A stretch of 64,000 bases of DNA from Tildeniella nuda ZEHNDER 1965/U140 (GTDB taxonomy: Bacteria; Cyanobacteriota; Cyanobacteriia; Leptolyngbyales; Leptolyngbyaceae): NCBI GenBank assembly GCA_019358895.1, contig JAHHIG010000002.1, positions 496,001 to 560,000 of the forward strand, read 5' to 3'. Each line of letters starts with the position of its first letter. The first letter of the stretch is position 1. The notes beneath the pieces are model-generated. The model was not told the origin of the DNA. It made no database searches and worked only from the letters and a program-made list of their open reading frames with translations. Below, piece after piece: positions 45,801 through 53,256 of this stretch. The position numbers and the translations under genes were made by a program.

Positions 45801-46535
45801 AACAGGTTTGGGAATCGCTGGATTTAACTTATGTGGCGGTACGGGTTGCTTTGCAATATGGCAGTGAACTAGCTCCAGAATGTCTGTCGTTGGGAATGGT
45901 AACTGTTCAGTCAGCAATTCGTAGAACGTTATGCCAAGCGAATAAAAATCGGTGCGGTAATCGAGCAAACGGTTCATTCGCCCTGTTTGCTCTGGAGAAA
46001 GATAGGCGAGAGTCCCTTCTAACTGATGCGGACTCCTGAAAACGGGGTTCGTGCGGTTAAATCGAGTGGCAATCCCAAAGTCGATGATTTTGACAATACC
46101 AGTCTCTAGATTAAGGACAATATTACTAGGGTTAATATCTCTATGAATGAGATTAGCAGCATGGATTTTGCCGAGAGTATCAGTAAGCTTAATTGCTAGT
46201 TGAAGGAAATTAGATAGAGGCATTGGGCAGAATGCTTCTGGACACTGCTGCATCCATCTCTCGATCGATTCTCCGCCAAAATCTTCTAAGAGAATTGCGA
46301 GTGTGCGTTGATAGTCTTGTTGACTATATGCCTTCACAACCCCTTCTAAATCGAGCGATCGCGTAATCTCATACTCCTGTCGATACCGGGTTAATTCTTG
46401 AGGAGAAGGATAGTCTTGCTTCAGCAGTTTGACGACGATGGGGCAATTATCTTGCGCTCTGATTCCCCGATACACCAGAGAGGCTGCACTCTCGTAGATT
46501 GGGCTTTGGATCGTCACTCCAGGCAGGGCAACCAT
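39819..46535 (-). CDS. Giant hybrid Ser/Thr kinase - AAA - GAF - PAS - histidine kinase
   Basis: A 2238-residue cytosolic multi-sensor. Ser/Thr kinase domain at about 1-275 (VVK 34-36, HRD 131-133, DFG 152-154), then an AAA/AAA16-type ATPase (Walker A 338-345 GYAGVGKS, Walker B near 463-468 LVLFLDD). A long helical TPR-like region runs to about 1290, then a GAF domain and a coiled coil, four PAS domains each ending in the ERKQAEAAL / DRKQAEVAL linker, a HisKA_3 domain (REIHDTLAQ, His2046) and a HATPase. Anabaena HstK-type proteins share this order. Cognate of the overlapping response regulator. It may integrate redox or small-molecule signals; the ligand is unknown. Confidence 0.93.
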   Translation of the reverse strand: MVALPGVTIQSPIYESAASLVYRGIRAQDNCPIVVKLLKQDYPSPQELTRYRQEYEITRSLDLEGVVKAYSQQDYQRTLAILLEDFGGESIERWMQQCPEAFCPMPLSNFLQLAIKLTDTLGKIHAANLIHRDINPSNIVLNLETGIVKIIDFGIATRFNRTNPVFRSPHQLEGTLAYLSPEQTGRMNRLLDYRTDFYSLGITFYELLTEQLPFPTTDILELVHCHIAKQPVPPHKLNPAIPKPVSDLILKLMAKNAEDRYQSAWGIKADLEHCAQQFVQGDEIVNIQLGLQDISEQFHIPQKLYGRETEIEALLETFDRLAERENAQFNVEMMLVSGYAGVGKSVLVRELYKPITAKQGYFISGKFDQFGRNIPYSAIVDALRELVQQLLGEPDEQVQQWRSRLLAAVGSNGQLIIDVIPEVELIIGKQPAVAEVGATEAQNRFNRVFQQFIRVFCSKEHPLVLFLDDLQWIDSATLKLIELMLLDEQTHSLFLIGAYRENELSSTHPLSLTLESLRKQEAVIQEIVLAPLTLEPLSQLIAETLHHNMDTVRSLAELALCKTEGNPFFVNEFLKNLYTENCLTFDINRRNWQWNIEQIQTMDITDNVVVLMTNKLSKLPESVQQILQLAACVGNEFDLDTLSMICEKPVRQLFLELAIAIQTGLILPISELDENLLIQDYKFLHDRVQQAAYALIDESQKEVVRLQIGRNLLGKMSPEQLSERLFEIVDHLNQGIELVTAQPERTELARLNLMAGQKAKAATAYEAALQYFKTGLKLLNPDWQSEYDLTLALYSEAAEAAYLHGRFDEMEQFVEAVLNHAKTVVNKVQAYDSKIQGYLSQGNLQEAIKTGLEVLDLLGVSLIATPSQIDIQRELESTAALLAGREIEDLINLPKMTAPEPLAAMYILTNIRTAALMVSPALMILITCKMVSLSINYGNATWSPLSYATYGLVLCRVVQNIELCYKFGQLALNLVEQLNTKKGNAKALMVLSAHILQWKVHFRKTIPMLVEAYQTGVETGDFEFAGYAAYHVCCHSFFVGESLTQLEQKTATYSKAIRQIRRENPSNWIAMLWQTILNLLGRSENPSLLMGSVYDEEQALAHAIAVKDGNEIHYFYLFKVILCYLFGEYHQATQTAILARQYLEKITATTVVTLFYFYDSLVLLSLWVEASSSEKVAWLSCVSTNQEKLQKWAAHAPMNYLHKFHLVEAEKARVLGQFLEAEEFYERAIQGAKENDYLQEEALAYELAANHYLARGRSKIAQTYMREAHYCYDRWGAAAKVEDLEKRYPQLLNSNLVQQSNPIVTDETICHPTEAIDLAAVMKAAQALSEIIYLDRLIATLMQVVIENAGAETGALMLLEDDRLTVVAQCGGSNQCDLDKIAVADCATIPISVIHLVERTQETLVFDDAVSEPSYLTDPYIQNQQTRSLLCMPILKQRQMIGIFYLENNLSTGAFTSDRLQVLKLLIAQAAISLENARLYQQLENHAETLERRVEERTQALQQEISDRKRTEDALLESEQLLNLFFAQSLDGFFIMMLDQPVQWDSSVDKDQVLDYIFEHLRITKINDAMLAQYRASREQFVGITPKEAFAHDLAYRKEIWRHLFDAGKLHIETDERRLDGTAMWVEGYYICLYDSQGRLIGQFGVQRDVSERKQAEAALRKSEANYRNLVQTANSIIIRFDTQGRIRFLNDYGLRFFGYEEHQILGRTLLETIRPESETSERSVEQFIHELFHNPASYLQTEKENLCRDGRRVWVAWSNQAILDEQGQLVEILSVGTDITQRKQAEAALQRSEAKFRNIFENSQVGIFRARLSDGLILDANQRFANLFGFDSPDQVIGLLHGVDCYVNSSDRQRAIELLNRDGTLQNFEVQLRKRDGTLFWALYSARPNVADECMEGVISDISDRKQAEVALQASEAELRALFSAIPDPLCVVTAEGRVIETIEGNPRQLYSPVEEKVGKTLHQIFEAEQADAFMHYIQQALRTQQVLTVEYSLQIDGRETWFSARIAPIRHERVIWLSRDITALKQAEAASILEERNRMAREIHDTLAQAFTGVLVHMGAISRLAKTNPDAIQSHIQTVRDLARSGLTEARRSVAALRPQLLEDGNLWTALKQFVSSLQSSTETRLICEISGAPYALPPDTENNLLRIGQEAFTNAVKYAQANEIRIELVYKPTQCYLRVRDNGQGFEVNRTTLSQGFGLLGMSERAEHIGAQLSIDSQPGQGTEVSVSVQREATV

Positions 46536-46701
46536 TAAACTCTCCCCTCATAGCGTCATCAGCCATTCGGCAAACTATATCAATCCAACGAGATTCTGAA
46601 AAGCAAGAGTAGCATTTGCCCTTGTACAAGCAATCATCACACAGGAGTAGTTTCAGGGTGTGAAGTGTTGGAGTTGCTGGAATACACTAGTGCTGTGTCA
46701 C

Positions 46702-47375
46702 AGCTCACGCACGCTCATACTCGTAATCGACTCGTTTGGGGTGTTTGGCTGTTGCCGCAATGGGGGTGCGAACCTCCCCTTGCAACTGCACAGGCTGTTC
46801 GTCCATGCAAATTACCAGAAAGTTTGGATTGTAAGGTTGAGCATAAATATCCAGCACCTCCTCCATGTGTGCAACGAACTCTCCATCATCAGCCGAGGGA
46901 ATCGTCCGATACTGAATCTTACGATTGATCATCCCATTTTTTAAGTGTGCGTCGGACTGTCTCATGGCTGATGCTAGCGGTGATGCCCAAGTCAGCAACT
47001 TTGCGTGATAATAGCCGCAATGACCAGTTCGCGTACCCTTTTGGGGGTGGCCCCAACCGCAAAGCAATGATCCGAGATTCCTGTTCTCCATCAAGCAGTT
47101 CTTCAGGTGGAGACCTCAGGCGAGGGGCACCATTGAGTGTTTCCTCAAAGGACTTCTCAACCAATCGTTGCCGAATATTCTCCACTGTTCTCGTGTGACA
47201 ACCGAAGGCTTCGGCAATCGCTCATCTATCCAGTTCGCTCCTTTGCCATCTGCTTTGAGCAGGATCTGAGCAAGTCTGACCTTCTGGTTACTGACCTTGA
47301 GTTTTTTAATCACTTCTCGTAGCTCACACCGTTCGTCTTCACTTGATCGGATAATGTATTTCCTTTTACATAAAG
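46702..47375 (-). pseudogene. IS630-family transposase remnant
   Basis: Three minus-strand frames hold successive parts of an IS630 transposase: KYIIRSSEDERCELREVIKK and VIKKLKVSNQKVRLAQILLKADG (HTH part), then VENIRQRLVEKSFEETLNGAPR through SLRLLSRKVADLGITASISH, then KIQYRTIPSADDGEFVAHME and FLVICMDEQPVQL (first catalytic Asp). It ends at VDYEYERA, so the second half of the DDE domain is missing. At least two frameshifts; no inverted repeats were recognised. Inactive. Confidence 0.85.
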
Positions 47376-47459
47376 CACCCCCGCGCTCGATACACCTTTT
47401 GATCGGGACTTATCTGACCCTCCTAGTTCTAGTGTACTCTTGCTCGAGCGTCCACTGAA

Positions 47460-48415
47460 CCGGATCAATCTCAACTTCACTTGTCAACGCTAGTTCAACA
47501 ATTCTTATCACTCATTGCTCAGCACGGCGGCGTGAGAGCCGATCAAGCTTGGCAGGTCTTGTGCCAAACAGGAGCTTTTGCAAGCGTTGACAAAACGCTA
47601 TTTATCCAACTGCTGCGTTGTTTAGGAACCCATGATCTGATCCAGTAAAGCCAGGATGGATTGCTTTTACTGGGCTTGAAGGGTGAGCAGTTGGTAAATC
47701 ACTACAGCTTTTACACTGCTTTCCAAACCCCTGAAGAGTACCGAATTGTCACCAAAGGGCGAACATTGGGAACATTACCTGCCGACTATCCATTAACAAA
47801 AGGAATGTTCTTGATTTTTGCTGGGCACCGCTGGTGTGTTTTGTCGGTAGATCAGCAGCATAAAGTAGTCGATGTAGCCAAAGCAGCCGCAGGGAGAGTT
47901 CCCAAATTCAGTGGAAACGGCGACTTGATCCACGACCATATCAGGCAAGAGATGTATCGGCTCTATACCTCAGATGACGTTCCCTTTTTCCTGGATGCAA
48001 CCGCCCACGATTTGCTGAGCGAAGCCAGGGCTAACTTTGCCCGATATAGTCTTGACAAGACTCCTGTTCTGGCGATGGTCGGCAAACGCTTCTGTTTTGC
48101 TGGATGGGAGATGTGGTGATGAACACGCTTCTGGTGCAACTACAGGCACGAGGTTTGGTCATTGGTCGGGATGCGATCGCCCTGACTGTTGAGGGACTTA
48201 GCCCAGAAGAGGTGATGGAGCATTTACAAGAGATTGCCGCTGCACCTCCGGTTAATGCGGTTGACCTAGCTAGCACCGTGCAAAACACAGTCATCGAAAA
48301 GCACGATCGTTTTTTGAGCGCCGAACTCCTTGCTTAGAACTACGCCTCCAGCCACTTGAATGTTCAAGATGCATGGAATACTATCCATCAGGCTCTTTCG
48401 AGGAGAGCGATACAG
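47460..48415 (+). pseudogene. DEAD/DEAH-box helicase, C-terminal part, disrupted
   Basis: One continuous protein tail can be read through lesions: GGVRADQAWQVLCQTGAFAS to THDLIQ, a TAA (47647-47649), LLGLKGEQLVNHYSFYTAFQTPEEYRIV, and VLAMVGKRFCFAGWEMW. A frameshift follows near 48110, then NTLLVQLQARGLVIGRDAIA to KHDRFLSAELLA, another in-frame stop, and YASSHLNVQDAWNTIHQAL. The pattern is that of the Lhr-like helicase C-terminal region seen in mobile or defence loci. The helicase motor domains are absent; the IS630 remnant lies where they should be. Confidence 0.7.
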
Positions 48416-48471
48416 ATGGATACACTTGGATACAGTTAGAAGAGACACATAAAGATACAGATGGATACAGA
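48410..48471. repeat. Two copies of GATACAGATGGATACA
   Basis: The 16-mer occurs near 48411 and 48455 in the non-coding stretch after the helicase remnant. A third partial copy (GATGGATACACT) is near 48660. Function unknown. Confidence 0.5.
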
Positions 48472-48526
48472 ATAAATTTTATTTATAAAAGTATTTTTCT
48501 GCAATTGCTTTTAGGTATGCTCTTCA

Positions 48527-48559
48527 GACGATCCGAAACCATTTCGATCCTAAATTTTT
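48527..48559. repeat. Dispersed palindromic repeat, copy C
   Basis: GATCCGAAACCATTTCGATC plus a TAAATTTTT tail matches the right half of copy A at 7818 (which also continues CTTAAATTTT). Confidence 0.7.
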
Positions 48560-48758
48560 CTTGTCGTGAGAAATTTCCTGATACAGCAAGACAAATGCTC
48601 GAAAACGCTGTCTGCTCTAAATTGCATGTAAGCTTTCCTACTACAGGGTCTTTGCCGAAGATGGATACACTGAGGATATAGAATCGATGGAACTGTCTAG
48701 GCGGTAATTGCTTAAAATTTCCTGCTGGCAAAGCTTACAGGAAACTTGACCGATTATT

Positions 48759-48800
48759 AGATCGAAATGGTTTGAGAGGTCAATCCAAATCGATCTCTAC
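48759..48800. repeat. Dispersed palindromic repeat, copy D (inverted)
   Basis: On the minus strand it reads GTAGAGATCGATTTGGAT then a changed centre and CAAACCATTTCGATCT, matching copy A almost end to end. Confidence 0.75.
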
Positions 48801-48818
48801 ATGCGGGATTGAGAAAAC

Positions 48819-48858
48819 TAGATCGAAATGGTTTGATATGCCAAACCATTTCGATCCT
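48819..48858. repeat. Dispersed palindromic repeat, copy E
   Basis: Perfect 15-bp arms GATCGAAATGGTTTG / CAAACCATTTCGATC with a short centre: a near-perfect hairpin built from the repeat core. The 48416-48946 stretch contains no convincing gene besides these repeats. Confidence 0.75.
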
Positions 48859-49189
48859 GGAGTGATTCAAAAATCTATTTCATTAACAAATGAACTAATC
48901 TGCTGACTGAAGAGGTTAGATCCTCATAGGGTAGGATTAATTCAATGTGACAGTAGAAAATGTAGGATGCCAGCAGCTTTGTTGTCCTAGCTATATCGTG
49001 CCTGTCACATTAGTTGAAGCTCTGGCAAGTCGAAGACTCCCCCGTGTGCCAAGCGTGGAAATGGTGTCCCTCTGGGTCATCCTGTTGCTCGTGGTGTTGA
49101 GTGCCTCAGTAGTTGCACTGGCTACCAATCCTTAGAAGAGGTTGTCCAACGGCATGATCAAGCTCTGGTCGATCGTTTATAGCTACCGT

Positions 49190-49546
49190 TCAAACGCTTA
49201 TCTTCGAATAGCACCGTGCGACGCGCTCATGGGCGTAGACTTCGCCAATTGGCAAAAAGCCTTTATGGAGTGGACGATCGTACTCTGTTTGAACGTTTTC
49301 AACTGCAAAGGCTGTTGCAGGAATGCCCTGTTCAAAAATTTCGACTTGATAGGTCCTGGCAACTGGGTTCTGGTTTGGCTCCAGCAGTAGTTCAGTTCCG
49401 TCTGGTTCCTCTGGAGAAACGACAGTTAACCACCGATAGTCCCCGGTTAAGAGATCTACCTTCTTCACAAAACCCAGGATCTCCGTGTAAAACTTCACAG
49501 CTTTTTCCTGGTCATCGACAAAAACACTATTGAGTCTAATCTTCAT
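49190..49546 (-). CDS. VOC family protein with altered C-terminus
   Basis: Starts as a normal glyoxalase-fold protein: MKIRLNSVFVDDQEKAVKFYTEILGF, RWLTVVSPEEPDGTELLLEP and GIPATAFAVENVQTEYDR. Then it departs from the family (PLHKGFLPIGEVYAHERVARC). The closing strand with the DxxGN turn and last metal-binding residue is missing, which points to a frameshift or deletion near 49270. GGGAGATAG precedes the ATG at 49546. The product, if made, is probably inactive. It follows the broken hydrolase gene directly. Confidence 0.7.
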   Translation of the reverse strand: MKIRLNSVFVDDQEKAVKFYTEILGFVKKVDLLTGDYRWLTVVSPEEPDGTELLLEPNQNPVARTYQVEIFEQGIPATAFAVENVQTEYDRPLHKGFLPIGEVYAHERVARCYSKISV

Positions 49547-49550
49547 CTTT

Positions 49551-50026
49551 CTATCTCCCAAGGTGTCCCTCTCCACTCCCTGCCTGTAGTTGCAGATTTC
49601 GGGGAGATTGGGGAGTTACATTCGCCCCCGTTGGAGAAACCGCAACGGTTGCCGCAAAGCGATTGCGCTCACGAATGCCAGCATTCATCACAATGCCGCT
49701 ACCCATCGAGTGCCCAGCAATGCCAGACGACTTGGGTCAACCTGGGGCTGTTCCAGGAGAACTTGCGCCACATCCAGATTTTGTTGTAGCTCATACCGCT
49801 GTAAGCGAGTCCCATTTGCACCATGCCCGTCAAAATCCCAGAGTATGACTGCATAACCCGCATGAGCCAGGACGTGCCCATAGCCCAGCATCAACTGTTT
49901 AGAACCCGCAAACCCATACCCCCAGACGTGTAATTTAGGACTCCAGTAAGGCTTATAGATGACGCTCAAGAAGTTGCTCTCGACGGTATAGAAAGAACGG
50001 TAGAGAACAGCACAGCCCGACTCCAA
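49551..50026 (-). pseudogene. Alpha/beta hydrolase, frameshifted
   Basis: The first frame reads LHVWGYGFAGSKQLMLGYGH, GYAVILWDFDGHGANGTRL and DPSRLALLG. A one-base loss at about 49710 then shifts the frame, and the sequence resumes GHSMGSGIVMNAGIRERNRF with the serine-nucleophile elbow, ending after NLQLQAGSGEG. Only the first half of the fold is present. The 5' end overlaps the DUF2834-type gene by 74 bp in another frame, so the true start has been lost. Confidence 0.8.
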
Positions 50027-50318
50027 ACGTTAAACCGATATACAAAATGATCCAGCGACGAGAGGCATTCAATCGCTTAAGTTCACTCCAGGCAAAGCAA
50101 AAGAAGACGACGGCTGAGATTAGCAAATCTGTTGCCCATGTGCTTGCGATCGCATTGGCAAAGGTCTGTTGAAAAAATAGAGTAGGGGATAGTAACGCAG
50201 GTAGATCTTGCAAGAGCCAGAACCAGGGCGCAATTGTACCCACGATCGCAAACAGCAAATACAGTGATTTCATCGAGCCGAATGGAGCAGTTGTTGAGAT
50301 TTGAGTTGATTTCAGCAT
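49953..50318 (-). CDS. DUF2834-like three-helix membrane protein
   Basis: Small inner-membrane protein of about 121 residues with three hydrophobic helices: LYLLFAIVGTIAPWFWLL, WATDLLISAVVFFCFAWSEL and WIILYIGLTFGVGLCCSLPF. The pattern FFQQTFAN between helices 1 and 2 and PFFLYRREQLLE at the end matches DUF2834. Function unknown; such genes often accompany oxidoreductase or hydrolase genes. ATG at 50318 is used; a longer frame is open to 50360. Between two alpha/beta hydrolase genes on the same strand. Confidence 0.75.
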   Translation of the reverse strand: MLKSTQISTTAPFGSMKSLYLLFAIVGTIAPWFWLLQDLPALLSPTLFFQQTFANAIASTWATDLLISAVVFFCFAWSELKRLNASRRWIILYIGLTFGVGLCCSLPFFLYRREQLLERHL

Positions 50319-50363
50319 GGTTTCTTGTTGTAAGTGAGTTGAATTTTGTAATGAGGACAAGGT

Positions 50364-51245
50364 TTATGCACCTTGAATAAAGGTCAACAGATCGCGATTG
50401 AGTTGTTCTTTGTGAGTAATGAACAAACCATGTGCGGCTCCTTCATACACTTTGAGTTGGCTACCGGGAATTGCATCTGCGGTTTTCTGCCCCGTGAGTG
50501 CAATCGGTGCACCCATATCGTGATCGCCATGAATGATCAGGGTCGGTACGGTGAAAGCAGACATATCGCCTCGAAAGTCCGTTTCAGACTGCACCTGCAT
50601 CATTTGGATTGCTGCCCAGGGAGAAGCTTGGAGAGCCAAATTCACCAACCATTGGGTCATTTTTGGGGAAACGGAACTATTGGATAATCCATCACCAAAG
50701 AAACTGGATGCCATCGCCGTGAAATAGTGAGGGCGATCCTGTTGTAAGAGGGCGATCGTTTGCTCAAAACTACTGGGGTCGAACCCGTTAGGGTTATCGG
50801 CTGTCTTACACAAAAAAGGGGTGATCGTAGCAATGAGAACGGTTCGCGCGATTCGGCTAGTTCCATAACGCAACAGGTAACGAGCAATTTCGCCACCACC
50901 CATCGAGTGGGCAACCAGGGTGACATCCTGGAGGTCAAGCTGCTCAATCAGGGTTGCGAGATCGTCTGCTAAGGTATCAAAATCACAACCATCACCGGGT
51001 TGGCTGGAACGCGCACACCCACGTTTGTCACAGGCAATATAACGAAGTCCCTGGCTAGATAAGGCAGTCATTTGGTACTCCCACATCTCAGCCCCTAATA
51101 CACATCCGTGGATCAAGACAACGGGTTTACCTGTGCTCCAATCCTTGAAGAATAAGGTAGTTCCGTCTCGCATTTCAATGAATGAGCGATCGAACAACTG
51201 GTTTGCAGAAAGTGTTATGGGACGCTGAACTGTTTTCAACATCAT
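50364..51245 (-). CDS. Alpha/beta hydrolase (arylesterase/haloperoxidase-like)
   Basis: A 293-residue hydrolase. RDGTTLFFKDWSTGKPVVLIHG opens the core, AHSMGGGEIARYL is the nucleophile elbow (Ser), HGDHDMGAP holds the catalytic Asp and YEGAAHGLFITH the His. The form is that of non-haem perhydrolase/arylesterase enzymes that act on small esters. Start at one of two adjacent ATGs (51245/51242) after GAGGG. Divergent from the XRE regulator gene at 51344, with a perfect palindrome between, so control by that protein is likely. Confidence 0.92.
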   Translation of the reverse strand: MMLKTVQRPITLSANQLFDRSFIEMRDGTTLFFKDWSTGKPVVLIHGCVLGAEMWEYQMTALSSQGLRYIACDKRGCARSSQPGDGCDFDTLADDLATLIEQLDLQDVTLVAHSMGGGEIARYLLRYGTSRIARTVLIATITPFLCKTADNPNGFDPSSFEQTIALLQQDRPHYFTAMASSFFGDGLSNSSVSPKMTQWLVNLALQASPWAAIQMMQVQSETDFRGDMSAFTVPTLIIHGDHDMGAPIALTGQKTADAIPGSQLKVYEGAAHGLFITHKEQLNRDLLTFIQGA

Positions 51246-51298
51246 TCTTACCCTCGATCGGTATGCTTCTATGATGGGGAAAGGAGATAACTGAAGCA

Positions 51299-51315
51299 AT
51301 TACCTCTCAGGTAAT
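51299..51315. promoter_or_regulatory. Palindromic operator between hydrolase and XRE genes
   Basis: ATTACCT-CTC-AGGTAAT, a perfect 7-3-7 inverted repeat, 29 bp before the XRE start and 54 bp from the hydrolase start. A likely binding site for the XRE/MmyB-type regulator. Confidence 0.65.
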
Positions 51316-51343
51316 CAAAGCGATCGTTTTTGAACGTCTTACG

Positions 51344-52183
51344 ATGCAGCAACGGACTTCTACCTCAGAGCAACAACTTGACTCCTTTGGACTGCTGCTC
51401 AAGCAATGGCGCAGTCAACGCGGTTATAGCCAGCTTGATTTAGCGGTAACCAGTCAAGTCTCTCAACGGCACATTAGCTTTCTTGAATCGGGGCGTGCTA
51501 AACCCAGTCGAGACATGGTGTTGCAACTGGCAACGGTTTTGGAAATTCCCCTCAGACAGCAAAACTTGATGTTGACGGCAGCCGGATTTGCTCCCATTCA
51601 TACGCAGACTGATCTGTCGGCTCCTGAAATGGATTCGGTTCGCAAAGCACTCAATTTCATGCTGCAAAATCAAGAGCCATACCCAGCGTTTGTGATCGAT
51701 CGCTACTGGAATCTGATTTTGACTAATAATGCAGCAACTCGCCTGCTAATTGCGTTTATTGATCCAGGCAAATTGCAAGTCCGCTTCAATATAGATGGCA
51801 AAATCAATTTGATGCACGTTCTATTTCATTCTCAAGGACTGCGTCCGTTTATCGTCAATTGGGAGAACCTAGCGGGACGGTTGCTGCAACGAGTACAGCG
51901 GGAAGCCATGACAGAAGATGAGCAGTCTACAAGGTTGCTCAAGGAATTGATTGGCTATCCGGGTGTCGCCGAGCTTATAAATTCCTCAAAGCAATTGACC
52001 CAAGATGCCTTGCTTCTGACATCTCATTTCAAGCGAGACGATCTGGAGTGGAAGTTTTTCTCGACGATCGCCACCTTGGGCACACCGTATGACATCACGC
52101 TTCAAGAACTACGGATTGAATGTTTGTTTCCCGCCGATGAAGCCACTGAAAAAGATTGGGAACACTATGGAAATGAGCGATGA
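51344..52183 (+). CDS. XRE-family regulator with MmyB-like ligand domain
   Basis: A 279-residue regulator. The N-terminal Cro/C1 HTH is LKQWRSQRGYSQLDLAVTSQVSQRHISFLESGRAKPSRDMVLQLA. From about residue 105 an MmyB-like PAS-type domain follows: PAFVIDRYWNLILTNNAATRLL, RPFIVNWENLAGRLLQRVQREA and the C-terminal LGTPYDITLQELRIECLFPAD. Such proteins bind a small hydrophobic ligand and usually repress an adjacent oxidoreductase or hydrolase gene. Divergent from the alpha/beta hydrolase gene; the perfect palindrome between them is the likely operator. Confidence 0.9.
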   Translation: MQQRTSTSEQQLDSFGLLLKQWRSQRGYSQLDLAVTSQVSQRHISFLESGRAKPSRDMVLQLATVLEIPLRQQNLMLTAAGFAPIHTQTDLSAPEMDSVRKALNFMLQNQEPYPAFVIDRYWNLILTNNAATRLLIAFIDPGKLQVRFNIDGKINLMHVLFHSQGLRPFIVNWENLAGRLLQRVQREAMTEDEQSTRLLKELIGYPGVAELINSSKQLTQDALLLTSHFKRDDLEWKFFSTIATLGTPYDITLQELRIECLFPADEATEKDWEHYGNER

Positions 52184-52198
52184 ATCTACCGATGAAAT

Positions 52199-52789
52199 TT
52201 AGGAATTATCGCAAAACTCTTGCATGACTTGAGCTTTAACCTGGTTGAGCGGGAAACTTTTGGGATAAGTCGAATACATCAGCATAATACCCTGGAGTGT
52301 GGAAGAGAAGTAAAGCGATCGCATTCTCGGATTTTCGACTCCCAAGGCTTTGAACAGCTCTGTTTGCACTTCAAACTGTCGAGCTTGCTCATTCATCAGC
52401 TTTTGCGTGTATTTGGCAACCACTGGATCAAGTCTCGGTTGAGTGAACAGGTTGAGGTAAAACCGAAACACTTCTGGCTGTCGTCGTACATCTTCTAGAG
52501 CACCCTCTGCAATGTACCGAATTTGTTTGGCAGGTGTTGACTTTGTTGTAGCCGCATTCATCACTATCAGCACATCATTGATGCGAATTTCTACTAACGC
52601 CGCTAACACCTCTGCTTTACTTTTGAAGTAGTGATACAGCAATCCTTTCGAGATTTCTGCTTGCTTCGCAATGTCTTCGATCGAGGTGGAATAATAGCCC
52701 TTCTCACAGAATAAACTCAGGGCTGTGCTGAGAAGCTGTTCAGTGGTAGCACGACGGATGCGATCGTTTTCTTCTGGAGTGCGTGGCAT
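52199..52789 (-). CDS. TetR-family regulator
   Basis: A 196-residue regulator. The HTH region is ATEQLLSTALSLFCEKGYYSTSIEDIAKQAEISKGLLYHYFKSKAEVLAALV; the C-terminal ligand domain is helical. Start at ATG 52789 (MPRTPEEND); longer frames run through the operator and are not used. A perfect palindrome lies 30 bp upstream, so autoregulation is likely. The expected neighbour on the other side is only a GST fragment, so its native target here may be lost. It ends 16 bp from the XRE gene's stop. Confidence 0.9.
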   Translation of the reverse strand: MPRTPEENDRIRRATTEQLLSTALSLFCEKGYYSTSIEDIAKQAEISKGLLYHYFKSKAEVLAALVEIRINDVLIVMNAATTKSTPAKQIRYIAEGALEDVRRQPEVFRFYLNLFTQPRLDPVVAKYTQKLMNEQARQFEVQTELFKALGVENPRMRSLYFSSTLQGIMLMYSTYPKSFPLNQVKAQVMQEFCDNS

Positions 52790-52819
52790 TCTGGTTAAAT
52801 CTGCATTGTATTCTATCCA

Positions 52820-52839
52820 ATGACTGACTGAACAGTCAT
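52820..52839. promoter_or_regulatory. TetR operator
   Basis: TGACTG-AA-CAGTCA within a longer ATGACTG / CAGTCAT frame, between the TetR gene and the GST fragment. TAGAAT on the minus strand just downstream could be the -10. Confidence 0.65.
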
Positions 52840-52846
52840 CTAAAAA

Positions 52847-53050
52847 ATGAAGCCTCAATATATCTTCGCCGATGCGTACTTGGTGACAGTGCTTAACTGG
52901 GCGAAACCGTGCAACATCAATCTGGCAGAATGGAGTGCCGTTCACAACTACTACCAGCAGTTGCGGCATCGGGAGAGCATCGCGCAAGCGATTCGCGAAG
53001 AATTGGCGCTTTCCCAGGAAGAGCAAGCAAGGTACGCGATGACTGAATAA
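52847..53050 (+). pseudogene. Glutathione S-transferase, C-terminal fragment
   Basis: FADAYLVTVLNWAKPCNINLAEW with the following RHRESIAQAIREE is the end of a GstA-type C-terminal domain. The thioredoxin domain is absent; the frame starts 20 bp from the TetR operator. A deleted target gene of that regulator is plausible. Confidence 0.8.
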
Positions 53051-53191
53051 CCCACGCTTCAGCCCTGAGATCATGGAACCGCTCAGCGATCGAGGGCTGC
53101 TTTCAATGTCGGACTGTGAACGGTGGGTAAATCCGTATGCAGCAGTCCAGCCCATCGATAGGTCGGCATAGCACATCCGATTTGTCTATTG

Positions 53192-53256
53192 ATGACATGA
53201 GGTTGTTTACCCCAATGTTGCAGGAGTTCCAGATCGGCGATCGTAGCAATGCTATG
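53192..53256 (-). pseudogene. GNAT acetyltransferase 5' fragment (first copy)
   Basis: Reads IATIADLELLQHWGKQPHVI, near-identical to the N-terminus of the GNAT fragment at 54878-55005 (50 of 58 bases match). The rest of the gene is missing and the frame is lost at its start. Confidence 0.65.

Noticed and set aside
48947-49135. Plus-strand frame of 62 codons with one hydrophobic helix
   Set aside because: Could be a small membrane protein or a gene fragment, but there is no clear ribosome site or family, and it sits in a decaying region.
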